From: Adhaeribacter arboris
GTDB taxonomy: Bacteria > Bacteroidota > Bacteroidia > Cytophagales > Hymenobacteraceae
Length of the DNA: 64,000 nucleotides
Direction: 5' to 3'
Assembly: GCF_003023845.1 (NCBI RefSeq)
Contig: NZ_PYFT01000001.1
Location: 248,001 to 312,000, forward strand
Under the pieces are notes generated by a model. It was given only the letters and a program-made list of their open reading frames with translations, was not told where the DNA came from and did not search any database. The translations under genes were made by a program, and so were the position numbers. This document shows, piece by piece, positions 18,425 to 26,174 of the stretch. Within the stretch, counting starts at the first letter, position 1, and the number at the start of each line of letters is the position of its first letter.

Positions 18425-18949
18425 GTGAATGTACTGCTGCTTACTGGATTACTTTTTTATCAATTCTTTTTTCAAACCGAATTCACTTATAAACCCGCTG
18501 AACTGCGCAAAGTATACTTCCAGGCGGCCAAGGACAAAAATGCTTACGAACAATTAGCCCAACAATTAGCGCAATATAAAGGCAACGATGTGTTAATCCA
18601 GGGTTTTCAGGCGGGCATTGAAGGAGTAGGTGCCAAATACGCTTCGGGTTTATACGCCAAATTAAAGCACGTGCGAAGTTCTGCCCGGGCGTTTGAAGAA
18701 GTAATTAAAAAAGATCCTCGCAATCCGGAAGTCCGCTTTTTACGCTATACCATTGAGTACCATGTGCCGCGTTATTTGTTAATGAGCGGGCATTTACAAG
18801 ACGATAAAAAAGTAATTTTTAGTAGTTTACTAACTTATCCCCGTTCTGGTATGGATGCGGATGCCTTTAAAATTATGCGGGAGTATTTTCTACGCGGGGA
18901 CCACAGTACCAACGACGAAAAAAAACAGTTACGCAACCTGGGAGTCTGA
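18425..18949 (+). CDS. Unknown protein inside the carotenoid operon
   Basis: 174 residues, starting at GTG (18425) five nt after crtB and sharing its last base with the cyclase start. A hydrophobic N-terminus (L-L-L-T-G-L-L-F-Y-Q-F-F-F) suggests a signal peptide or anchor. The rest is helical and TPR-like in spacing, with V-I-K-K-D-P-R-N-P-E-V-R-F-L-R near residue 95. I do not recognise an enzyme motif. Tight packing between crtB and crtY implies a linked role, perhaps envelope placement or assembly of the carotenoid enzymes, which is inference only. Confidence 0.75.
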   Translation: MNVLLLTGLLFYQFFFQTEFTYKPAELRKVYFQAAKDKNAYEQLAQQLAQYKGNDVLIQGFQAGIEGVGAKYASGLYAKLKHVRSSARAFEEVIKKDPRNPEVRFLRYTIEYHVPRYLLMSGHLQDDKKVIFSSLLTYPRSGMDADAFKIMREYFLRGDHSTNDEKKQLRNLGV

Positions 18950-19647
18950 TGTATATTTATTTGTATTTAAATATTTTTACCATTTTGTTCCCGTTTTTGC
19001 TGTCTTTTGATAAGCGGGTGCAATTCTATAAAACCTGGAAGTATTTGTTTCCAGCTATTGCCATTAATGCCTTTATTTTTATTGTATGGGATTTTCTTTT
19101 TACCCAACACGGAGTTTGGGGCTTTAATAATGATTACTTGCTGGGTATTTACCTGTTTAACCTGCCATTGGAAGAAATTCTGTTTTTTATTACGGTACCT
19201 TACGCCTGTGTTTTTATTTACGAATGTCTGAATGTTTACATTAAAAAGAATTATTTACAACATGGGGCGCTGCTAGCTACCATTTTGTTAGCCATTTTTA
19301 TCTCAATAATAGGTTTGTTGCATTTGCAGCAATTGTATACTTCTGTTACTTTTTTGTTTCTGCCGGTTATCTTGCTCATCCATTATTCGATATTTAAAGA
19401 TCGGCTGCTCGGCCGCTTTTACCTGATGTACCTGGTGCACTTGGCGCCTTTTTTATTGGTGAACGGCGTACTTACTTCCTTGCCGGTGGTTTGGTACAAT
19501 AATGGGCATAATTTAGGTATTCGGCTTACCACTATTCCCATTGAAGATACTATGTACTCCATGGTGATGCTGCTGATAACGATTACCGCTTTTGAATATT
19601 TTCGGCGCAATCAAAAACAAAACCTTCCGGTGCCAAAATTTGTTTAA
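18949..19647 (+). CDS. crtY: Lycopene cyclase, CrtYc/CrtYd-fusion membrane type
   Basis: 232 residues with about seven predicted TM helices. The family closes both ends of lycopene to beta-carotene. Two homologous halves can be seen: the first carries F-N-L-P-L-E-E-I-L-F-F and the second T-I-P-I-E-D-T-M-Y-S, the paired P-x-E-(E/D) motifs of the heterodimeric-type cyclase domains. The two halves are fused in one chain, as in Bacteroidota and archaea, rather than split as in actinobacteria. Its ATG overlaps the upstream stop by one base, so translation is probably coupled. Confidence 0.88.
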   Translation: MYIYLYLNIFTILFPFLLSFDKRVQFYKTWKYLFPAIAINAFIFIVWDFLFTQHGVWGFNNDYLLGIYLFNLPLEEILFFITVPYACVFIYECLNVYIKKNYLQHGALLATILLAIFISIIGLLHLQQLYTSVTFLFLPVILLIHYSIFKDRLLGRFYLMYLVHLAPFLLVNGVLTSLPVVWYNNGHNLGIRLTTIPIEDTMYSMVMLLITITAFEYFRRNQKQNLPVPKFV

Positions 19648-19652
19648 AAAGT

Positions 19653-20498
19653 ATGTTACAGTTGCGCGTTCAAATCGATCCTAATTCCGGTTTTTGCTTC
19701 GGGGTAATTTACGCCATTCAAATGGCCGAAGACATTCTCGATGAACAGGGTTATTTGTACTGCCTGGGCGATATTGTTCATAACGACGTGGAAGTGCAGC
19801 GCTTAGAAAAGCGAGGTTTACGCATAATTAATCATGAACAGTTTAAGCAGCTTCAAAACGAGCATGTACTCATCCGGGCCCACGGCGAACCACCCAGTAC
19901 TTATCAGACGGCCTTAGAAAATAATCTGAATTTAATTGATGCTTCCTGCCCGGTAGTATTAAAATTGCAGAACCGCATTAAGACTTCGTACGATAAAAAT
20001 GAGAAAATTTTCATTTATGGTAAACACGGCCACGCTGAAGTTTTAGGCTTGTTAGGGCAAACGAACAACGATGCCGTAGTTTTCGAAAACGTAGATGAAT
20101 TATTACAACACGAATTACCCGCTAACATTACCTTATATAGCCAAACGACTAAAAGCACCGATAATTTTTATAAAATTAAAAACTTACTCGAAGACAAAGG
20201 TTATCAGGTAAATGCCAACGATACTATTTGCCGGCAGGTAAGTAACCGCGATCAGGATTTGCGAAAATTTGCGGGAAAGTTTAATAAGATTATTTTCGTA
20301 TCCGGCACGAAATCTTCTAATGGCAAAGTACTCTATCAAGTCTGCAAAGACACCAACCCCAACACGTACTTTATATCCAAAGTAGAAGAATTGCGGCCAG
20401 AATGGTTTAAGGCAGCAGAATCGGTGGGAATTTGTGGAGCTACTTCTACGCCTATGTGGCTGATGGAAGAAGTACAAAAAGTTTTACTTTCATATTAA
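19653..20498 (+). CDS. ispH: 4-hydroxy-3-methylbut-2-enyl diphosphate reductase
   Basis: 281 residues. IspH is the last enzyme of the MEP pathway and makes IPP and DMAPP with a [4Fe-4S] cluster. Cluster cysteines are recognisable in S-G-F-C15-F-G-V, D-A-S-C-P-V-V and D-T-I-C-R-Q-V. Substrate residues are in R-A-H-G-E-P-P and K-H-G-H-A-E-V. It follows the cyclase by 5 nt, so isoprenoid precursor supply is tied to carotenoid synthesis in this operon. Confidence 0.96.
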   Translation: MLQLRVQIDPNSGFCFGVIYAIQMAEDILDEQGYLYCLGDIVHNDVEVQRLEKRGLRIINHEQFKQLQNEHVLIRAHGEPPSTYQTALENNLNLIDASCPVVLKLQNRIKTSYDKNEKIFIYGKHGHAEVLGLLGQTNNDAVVFENVDELLQHELPANITLYSQTTKSTDNFYKIKNLLEDKGYQVNANDTICRQVSNRDQDLRKFAGKFNKIIFVSGTKSSNGKVLYQVCKDTNPNTYFISKVEELRPEWFKAAESVGICGATSTPMWLMEEVQKVLLSY

Positions 20499-20519
20499 GT
20501 TTTGAATGCAGGTGTAAGA

Positions 20520-21200
20520 ATGACTTTTTTTCAGAAAAACCAAGGTGTTTTAATTGCCTTAGCCATAATTATAGCTTGGTTCAGTAGCTTAACTTTTCTA
20601 TTACATCAGGTGGTAAACTGGGCATCTCCCGCCACGTATTTGTTTATTCTGGTGCAAATGCATTTATACACTGGCCTATTCATAACGGCGCATGATGCGA
20701 TGCACGGGGTGGTTTCCCGAAATAAAAAAATCAATCAAATTATTGGTGTTATAACCGCCGGACTTTTTGCCTACAATTATTACTACCGTTTGTTGCCCCG
20801 CCATCACGCGCATCACCGCCACGTAGCCACCGACCAGGACCCGGATTACCATGGCGGCAATTTTGTTGCCTGGTATTATTCTTTCCTGAAGCAATACATT
20901 ACCTGGCCTCAGCTTTTGCTTATGGCTATTAGCTTTAATGTTTTAAAGGTTATTTTCCCGGTCGAAAACGTAGTTTTGTACTGGATGCTACCAGCCATTA
21001 TAGCCACCTTTCAGTTATTTTACTTTGGTACTTATTTACCCCACCGCGGCGAACATGCGCCCGATAATAAACATAAATCGGGTACACAGGCTAAAAATCA
21101 CTTGTGGGCTTTCCTGAGTTGTTATTTTTTCGGGTATCACTACGAGCACCACGACAAACCATATCTGCCTTGGTGGCAGTTGTATAAAGTTAAAACCTGA
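20520..21200 (+). CDS. crtW: Beta-carotene ketolase CrtW (fatty acid desaturase superfamily)
   Basis: 226 residues from the ATG at 20520; a TTG six codons earlier is possible. CrtW is a membrane di-iron oxygenase adding 4-keto groups to beta-carotene or zeaxanthin. The His clusters are H-D-A-M-H-G, H-H-A-H-H-R-H and F-G-Y-H-Y-E-H-H-D. The motifs P-H-R-G-E-H and P-Y-L-P-W-W-Q-L favour ketolase over a lipid desaturase. With an intact CrtZ the product would be astaxanthin-like; with a lost CrtZ, echinenone or canthaxanthin. The stop codon lies in the decamer array at 21197-21239. Confidence 0.88.
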   Translation: MTFFQKNQGVLIALAIIIAWFSSLTFLLHQVVNWASPATYLFILVQMHLYTGLFITAHDAMHGVVSRNKKINQIIGVITAGLFAYNYYYRLLPRHHAHHRHVATDQDPDYHGGNFVAWYYSFLKQYITWPQLLLMAISFNVLKVIFPVENVVLYWMLPAIIATFQLFYFGTYLPHRGEHAPDNKHKSGTQAKNHLWAFLSCYFFGYHYEHHDKPYLPWWQLYKVKT

Positions 21201-21460
21201 ATCGCAGATTCTCGCGGATGACATGGATGGCGCAAATTTTTATTTCAGTGTTTATTAAATAAAACTATACTGATGATTAATTTTCCTATTTAAAATTATA
21301 AATGTCAATCAAAACAGAAGCGCCATTATACAATCTATGTAATGGCGCTTCTGTTTTAACTATTAGTAAACCTTTTTACATCAATTTTTTACCTACACTA
21401 TCCATACTTCATTTTTGAAATCCGCACAATTCCATTAATCCGTGAAAGTCCGCGATTCAG
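21197..21460. repeat. Paired inverted 10-nt arrays framing the crtW terminator
   Basis: The left arm (21197-21239) reads in decamers CTGAATCGCA, GATTCTCGCG and so on. The right arm (21418-21460), on the minus strand, reads CTGAATCGCG, GACTTTCACG in the same register. In both arms the TGA of the first decamer is a stop codon: crtW on the left, the minus-strand secreted protein on the right. The arms sit ~180 nt apart around a terminator hairpin. Confidence 0.65.
21311..21357. terminator. Bidirectional terminator after crtW
   Basis: An 18-bp perfect stem (21311-21328 with 21340-21357), core AGAAGCGCCATTA, flanked by AAAA and TTTT. It lies between convergent crtW and the minus-strand secreted-protein gene. 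Confidence 0.85.
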
Positions 21461-21849
21461 AAACCAGGTGTTACAAAGTAGACGAAGTTAGTAGTCAATG
21501 TAGCAAATGAATAATGGGCAGGTAAAGTAAGGTTTTCCTGAAAAGCTACTTCTCCGGTAATTGGCAGCAATACGGGTAATTTATTTAAAGTTGGTTTATC
21601 AGCAGCCGGAACGGGCTTATAGCAATTTTTAGGCGTGGCAGCACATTGTTCCTTTTTTTGTTTTGCTTTGGGTTGTACCAGTTTTTTTACTTTTTGTTTC
21701 GTGCGGCAAACATCCACTACCGCGGGTGCGGGTTGATTTTGCGAAATGGTCACTAGTGGTGTCTGCTCCGTGGCCGCCATACTCGCCGGGCTTTTCAAAA
21801 TTCCAAAAACAAGGCTCAGGAAGAAGCCTTTTAGTAGCAGCGTTTTCAT
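21457..21849 (-). CDS. Small secreted protein of unknown function
   Basis: 130 residues with a signal peptide (K-T-L-L-L-K-G-F-F-L-S-L-V-F-G then A-S-M-A-A near 24-26). The mature part is Lys/Pro-rich with three Cys, and has a C-terminal segment rich in Thr and aromatics. No family recognised. It is divergent from mraZ across ~330 nt, and two GTGG boxes at 10-bp spacing lie upstream in its own orientation, like those before mraZ. A role in the envelope and shared control with dcw genes is a guess from that. Confidence 0.6.
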   Translation of the reverse strand: MKTLLLKGFFLSLVFGILKSPASMAATEQTPLVTISQNQPAPAVVDVCRTKQKVKKLVQPKAKQKKEQCAATPKNCYKPVPAADKPTLNKLPVLLPITGEVAFQENLTLPAHYSFATLTTNFVYFVTPGF

Positions 21850-21872
21850 GCGTTAAATTTAGGAAATACCTC

Positions 21873-21886
21873 CCACTTTCTTCCAC
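21873..21886 (-). promoter_or_regulatory. Two GTGG boxes, MraZ-site-like, before the secreted-protein gene
   Basis: On the minus strand, AAGTGGAAGAAAGTGGGA places GTGG at 21886-21883 and 21876-21873, exactly 10 bp apart, like the mraZ set at 22093-22116. They are only 24-37 nt before the ATG, so bound protein would probably repress. Confidence 0.4.
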
Positions 21887-22090
21887 TTCTTTTAGCTTCT
21901 CTTTCCGCTTACCTAAGTTGGCATTTAGGTGTTTTTTGTAACTGTTTTAAGGTTAGATAATTATCTTTTATTTACCCAAATTTTCTCGAAAAATTTGGTT
22001 TGAATACTCCAGAAGCGGGTTTTTGTAAGTGGAAGAAGAAATATGTGGACAATGTGTATAAGTGGTGGGGATAACCATAATTTATCCACA

Positions 22091-22120
22091 AAGTGGTAAA
22101 AAGTGGGAGAACGTGGTTGA
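22091..22120 (+). promoter_or_regulatory. MraZ operator candidate upstream of mraZ
   Basis: GTGG begins at 22093, 22103 and 22113, a strict 10-bp period, fitting MraZ binding to TGGGN-type direct repeats in other bacteria. The third box abuts the -33 TTG at 22117. Less regular GTGG copies lie further upstream at 22029, 22045 and 22062. This suggests autorepression of the dcw operon. Confidence 0.7.
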
Positions 22121-22146
22121 CAAATTTTCTGGATTGTGTACATTTG
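22117..22146 (+). promoter_or_regulatory. dcw operon promoter
   Basis: TTGACA at 22117-22122 and TACATTTG at 22139-22146 with 19 nt between TTG and TA: a complete Bacteroidetes -33/-7 promoter ~30 nt before the mraZ ATG. Confidence 0.75.
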
Positions 22147-22182
22147 TTTACCTGAGAATTATTTAAATCTTAGGTAAACTCT

Positions 22183-22650
22183 ATGAACTTTCTCTCCGGT
22201 GAATACGAGTGCAAGCTGGATCCTAAGGGAAGGTTGGTTTTACCCGCGAAGATAAAAGCCAACCTGCCGGAAGAATCGGGCAACCATGTGGTATTAACCC
22301 GGGGTTTCGAGCCTTGCCTGGTTTTATATCCGAAGCAGGAATGGAAAAAGATATACGATCGGGTTGCTGGCTTAAATGAATTTAACGAAGAATATCGCCA
22401 TTTTCAGCGGAATTTCTTTCGCGGAAACACGGAGATAGAGCTCGATAATACAGGCCGGTTTATTTTGCCGCGCACCATGGTGCGTTACGCAGAAATTGAT
22501 AAAGATGCCATCATTGTAGGATTGGGTAACCGGGTGGAAATCTGGAACCCGGACAAATACGAGGATTTCTTGATCAAAGACCAGGAAAATTTCTCTAAGT
22601 TGGCTCAGAAGTTTTTAGGCGATCAGCCCTTAAATCCAGTAGTAGAATAA
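22183..22650 (+). CDS. mraZ: Transcriptional regulator MraZ
   Basis: 155 residues with two AbrB-like SpoVT/MraZ domains: D-P-K-G-R-L-V-L-P-A-K in the first and D-N-T-G-R-F-I-L-P in the second. MraZ forms a ring, binds the repeats before its own gene and represses the dcw cluster. The start is the ATG in the context M-N-F-L-S-G-E-Y. The stop is directly followed by the rsmH ATG with no gap, so the two are co-translated. Confidence 0.95.
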   Translation: MNFLSGEYECKLDPKGRLVLPAKIKANLPEESGNHVVLTRGFEPCLVLYPKQEWKKIYDRVAGLNEFNEEYRHFQRNFFRGNTEIELDNTGRFILPRTMVRYAEIDKDAIIVGLGNRVEIWNPDKYEDFLIKDQENFSKLAQKFLGDQPLNPVVE

Positions 22651-23556
22651 ATGGCATACCATGTTCCTGTTTTATTACCGGAATCAGTAGAAGCCCTGGA
22701 TATTAAGCCTGGCGGTACTTATGTGGATGTTACTTTCGGCGGCGGTGGCCATTCCAAATACATTGTAAATAAACTAACCGGAGGCGCCCGGTTATATAGT
22801 TTTGATCAGGACAAGGACGCGGAGCAGCAAGCGCAGCGGATAACAAGTCCGGCTTTTACTTTTGTGAAGGCAAACTTTCGTTATCTGAAAAAATACTTAC
22901 GGTTGTACGGGGTAAAAGAGGTAGATGGCATTTTGGCCGATCTGGGCGTTTCGTCGCACCAGTTTAATGTGCCGGAGCGCGGTTTTTCTACCCGGTATGA
23001 TGGTCCATTGGATATGCGCATGGACCCGGAAGCCGATTTGTCGGCAAAAGAAGTATTGGCGACTTACTCCGAAGAAGAGTTGCACCGGATTTTTGGGATG
23101 TACGGCGAAGTAAAAAATGCCCGGACTCTAGCCCGACAAATAGTGCAGGTCCGGGGAGGGCAGGCAATTGAAACCACAGCGGATTTTAAAAAAGCTATTA
23201 GCAGCTTAATTCCGCGGGGAAAAGAAAACAAATACCTGGCGCAGGTTTTTCAGGCTTTACGCATTGAAGTGAACGACGAATTAAAAGCGCTGGAAGAAAT
23301 GCTGGAGCAAGCCGTTGCCGTATTAAAACCCGGCGGACGGCTAGTGGTAATTTCCTATCATTCGCTGGAAGATAGGTTAGTGAAAAATTTTATTGCGAAA
23401 GGTAAATTCTTTGGAGAAGTAGAAAAAGATTTGTTCGGTAACGAAATTAAACCGCTCGAATCAATAATCCGCAAAGCCATTGTTCCTTCCGAGAAAGAAT
23501 TGCAGGAAAACAATCGCTCCCGGAGCGCGAAACTGCGTGTAGCGCAGAAGTTATGA
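22651..23556 (+). CDS. rsmH: 16S rRNA (cytosine-1402-N4)-methyltransferase
   Basis: 301 residues. RsmH (MraW) methylates N4 of C1402 in the ribosomal P site using SAM. The SAM fold shows Y-V-D-V-T-F-G-G-G-G-H-S, the second block is L-A-D-L-G-V-S-S-H-Q-F, and the C-terminal motif is V-I-S-Y-H-S-L-E-D-R. This is the standard second gene of dcw clusters. Its last codons and stop TGA are the first heptamer of the array at 23550. Confidence 0.96.
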   Translation: MAYHVPVLLPESVEALDIKPGGTYVDVTFGGGGHSKYIVNKLTGGARLYSFDQDKDAEQQAQRITSPAFTFVKANFRYLKKYLRLYGVKEVDGILADLGVSSHQFNVPERGFSTRYDGPLDMRMDPEADLSAKEVLATYSEEELHRIFGMYGEVKNARTLARQIVQVRGGQAIETTADFKKAISSLIPRGKENKYLAQVFQALRIEVNDELKALEEMLEQAVAVLKPGGRLVVISYHSLEDRLVKNFIAKGKFFGEVEKDLFGNEIKPLESIIRKAIVPSEKELQENNRSRSAKLRVAQKL

Positions 23557-23659
23557 GTTGAAAGTTAAGAGTTATGAGTTAAACTTACGAAGAGCAATGG
23601 CGCTTACTATGCGGATAAAGAACCTAAAACCTTAAACGTATAACTTAAAACGTAAAAAA
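23550..23659. repeat. Paired 7-nt arrays between rsmH and the ftsL-like gene
   Basis: Left: GTTATGA, GTTGAAA, GTTAAGA, GTTATGA, GTTAAAC at 23550-23584 with strict 7-nt period; the first unit ends in the rsmH stop. Right: TTAAACG, TATAACT, TAAAACG from 23632 to 23652, which is the same word on the other strand. The right 21 nt at 23634-23654 also occur at 10052-10072. Confidence 0.65.
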
Positions 23660-24094
23660 ATGGCATATAATACAGTTAAGGAAAGACCACCCGTAAAACC
23701 AAAAGCAAATACCCTACGGGCCGTTCCGGCACCCACCCCGGTAGAAGTACCCCGCCAAAAGGGTACGAGCTTATTTCATCTTCTGGATCGCTACACCAAA
23801 GTAGATATTTTTTTTCAGGATGGGTTACCGGTAAAGTACTTGCCTTATGTACTGTATATAATGGTTATTACCCTGTTTTACATTGGCAATACCCATTACG
23901 CCGAAAAAACCATCCGAAAAATTGACCGCACAAAAAGCGAAACCGAAGATTTGCGGGCCGATTATACTACGCTTAAATCCGACTACATGGAAGCCAGTAA
24001 GCAAAGCGAAGTGGCGCGTAAAGTAGCCCCGGCCGGAATTGTAGAAAGTTCATCACCGCCTTATCAGATTGAAGTAGATGGGGGAGAATATTAA
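23660..24094 (+). CDS. ftsL: FtsL-like division protein
   Basis: 144 residues: a Pro-rich cytoplasmic N-terminus of ~60, one TM helix (L-P-Y-V-L-Y-I-M-V-I-T-L-F-Y-I) at ~73-90, and a periplasmic coiled coil (R-K-I-D-R-T-K-S-E-T-E-D-L). The topology and place before ftsI match FtsL, a bitopic partner of FtsQ and FtsB that activates FtsW/FtsI. Sequence alone is too divergent for certainty. It overlaps ftsI by 17 nt. Confidence 0.75.
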   Translation: MAYNTVKERPPVKPKANTLRAVPAPTPVEVPRQKGTSLFHLLDRYTKVDIFFQDGLPVKYLPYVLYIMVITLFYIGNTHYAEKTIRKIDRTKSETEDLRADYTTLKSDYMEASKQSEVARKVAPAGIVESSSPPYQIEVDGGEY

Positions 24095-26174
24095 AAAATC
24101 GATTGTTACCCGCGTGCGGGTAGCCTTCTTGTTTGTGTGTTTATTTGCCGGCGCTATTATTTACAAAGTAGTGCGTATCCAATACTTTGAGGGTACCAAA
24201 TGGCGCCAGATTGCGAAAGAGAGCCGCATAATTTATCAGCCGGTTTATGCTACCCGGGGTAATATTTACTCCGATAACGAAAGTATTTTAGCTACTTCCC
24301 TGCCTTTTTACCGGGTAGCTTTTGATGCCAGTATTTGCGACGATAAAGTATTTAACAAGGGGATTGACTCTTTAGCATTGCTTCTATCTCGTTTTTACCA
24401 GGATAAATCACCGGAAGGTTACCGCCGGAAATTAAAAAATGCCCGGGCGGAGCAACGTCGTTACCTACGGTTACATCCGCGCCAGATTAATTATCAGGAA
24501 AAGAAAATGATGGCTTCCTGGCCCATTTTTAGAGCGGGTAAAAATAAAGGCGGAGTAATTTTCGAAAAAGTAGATAAACGTTTCCGGCCATTCGGTTCGC
24601 TGGCCCAGCGTACTATTGGTCGCATGACCGAAGATGGTAATGGCTCTGGGTTAGAGTTTACTTTTAATCGTCAATTAGCCGGTAAAGATGGGGAAGCCCT
24701 TTTTGAACGTATGGCCGGTGGTAACAAACCCATTTTTGATGGTACCGAAATCAAGCCTTTACCCGGTTACGATATAAAAACCACCATTGATATTAACCTG
24801 CAGGACGTAGCCGAAAATGCCCTTTACAAAGCCTTGGTCTTAAATAATGCCCAATATGGTTGCGTCATCTTAATGGAAGTAAAAACCGGGGCTATTAAGG
24901 CCATTGCCAATTTAGGCAAAGCCGGTGAAGGCGTTTACGTCGAAAATTACAACTATGCCGTAGGCGATCACGGCCGAACCGAGCCGGGTTCTACGTTTAA
25001 ACTGGCTTCCATGATGGCTCTTTTCGAAGATACTAATCTTACCCCGGAAGATACTGTGGATACCGGCCATGGCCGCCAAGTATTTGGCGGCGTGAGTATG
25101 GGTGAGGCGCACGGTGGCGGTTACGGTAAAATCTCGATCTCCCAGGTTTTTGAAAAATCATCGAACGTTGGTACCGCTAAGCTTATTGAAACCCATTTTG
25201 GGAAGAAACCGGAAAAATACATTGAGTATTTGCAGCAGTTTGGCATTGATAAACCGCTTGGTTTCCAGATGCACGGCGAAGCAAAACCATTTATTCGGAC
25301 CACTACCGACCGAGGTTGGAGCCGGTCTACTCTGTCGCGGATGGCCATTGGTTACGGATTAAAAATTTCGCCTTTACAAACGCTGGCCTTTTACAACGCG
25401 GTGGCGAACAACGGCATTAAAGTAAAACCCATGATTGTGAAGGAAATTCGCAAAGCAGATGCCGTAGTAGATTCTTTTCATACCGAAACCTTGGGCCGTA
25501 TTTGTTCCGAAGAAACGGCAAAAAAGCTTCGGACCATTATGGAAGCAGTGGTAGAAAAAGGAACGGGTAAACAAGTAAAAAATTCGAACTATAAAGTGGC
25601 GGGTAAAACCGGTACTTCCTGGAAAACGAAAAACGGGCAGTACATTAAAGATTATTCAACGTCCTTTGCGGGATATTTTCCGGCCGACAATCCTAAATAT
25701 TCCTGCATCATTATTATTGATACCCCGAAGAAAGGTCGTATTTACGGGGGCGATGTAGCGGCGCCGGTGTTCCGGGAATTAGCGGATAAAGCTTACGTCC
25801 GCGATTTGGCCATTCATAAGCCGTTTGTGGCCCTTGTTATGCCGGAAAAACGCACCTTACCCCCAGTAAAAGCGGGTCAGCAAGAAGAGTTAACCTTAAT
25901 TTGTAACCGGATTGGTATCAGTAGCCATCCCATAGCTGACCAAGATTGGATTAAAGCTGATTCGCAAGCACATGCTTACGTTTGGAAACCGGTACCGCTG
26001 CAGGTAGGCCGGGTACCCGATGTGAGTGGCATGACCTTGCGCGATGCTTTGTTTTTGCTTGGTAACCAAGGTTTAAAAGTAAAAAAAGTAGGAGTGGGGC
26101 GGGTACAAAAACAATCAATAGAACCGGGTTCTCCTATTCAAAAAGGAAGTATTATAACCCTAACCCTGAGTTAA
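24078..26174 (+). CDS. ftsI: Division transpeptidase PBP3/FtsI with a PASTA domain
   Basis: 698 residues. A TM helix at ~11-30 precedes a non-catalytic pedestal domain and a transpeptidase domain with S305-T-F-K308, S-S-N at ~361-363 and K-T-G at ~510-512. It cross-links septal peptidoglycan and is the target of beta-lactams. One PASTA module occupies the end (~640-698; G-R-V-P-D-V-S-G-M-T-L-R-D-A), seen in Bacteroidota and Gram-positive division PBPs but not E. coli FtsI. It shares one base with murE. Confidence 0.95.
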   Translation: MGENIKKSIVTRVRVAFLFVCLFAGAIIYKVVRIQYFEGTKWRQIAKESRIIYQPVYATRGNIYSDNESILATSLPFYRVAFDASICDDKVFNKGIDSLALLLSRFYQDKSPEGYRRKLKNARAEQRRYLRLHPRQINYQEKKMMASWPIFRAGKNKGGVIFEKVDKRFRPFGSLAQRTIGRMTEDGNGSGLEFTFNRQLAGKDGEALFERMAGGNKPIFDGTEIKPLPGYDIKTTIDINLQDVAENALYKALVLNNAQYGCVILMEVKTGAIKAIANLGKAGEGVYVENYNYAVGDHGRTEPGSTFKLASMMALFEDTNLTPEDTVDTGHGRQVFGGVSMGEAHGGGYGKISISQVFEKSSNVGTAKLIETHFGKKPEKYIEYLQQFGIDKPLGFQMHGEAKPFIRTTTDRGWSRSTLSRMAIGYGLKISPLQTLAFYNAVANNGIKVKPMIVKEIRKADAVVDSFHTETLGRICSEETAKKLRTIMEAVVEKGTGKQVKNSNYKVAGKTGTSWKTKNGQYIKDYSTSFAGYFPADNPKYSCIIIIDTPKKGRIYGGDVAAPVFRELADKAYVRDLAIHKPFVALVMPEKRTLPPVKAGQQEELTLICNRIGISSHPIADQDWIKADSQAHAYVWKPVPLQVGRVPDVSGMTLRDALFLLGNQGLKVKKVGVGRVQKQSIEPGSPIQKGSIITLTLS

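Noticed and set aside
21629-21886. 85-residue minus-strand frame overlapping the secreted-protein gene
   Set aside because: The competing frame has a signal peptide; this one is a shifted reading of the same DNA.
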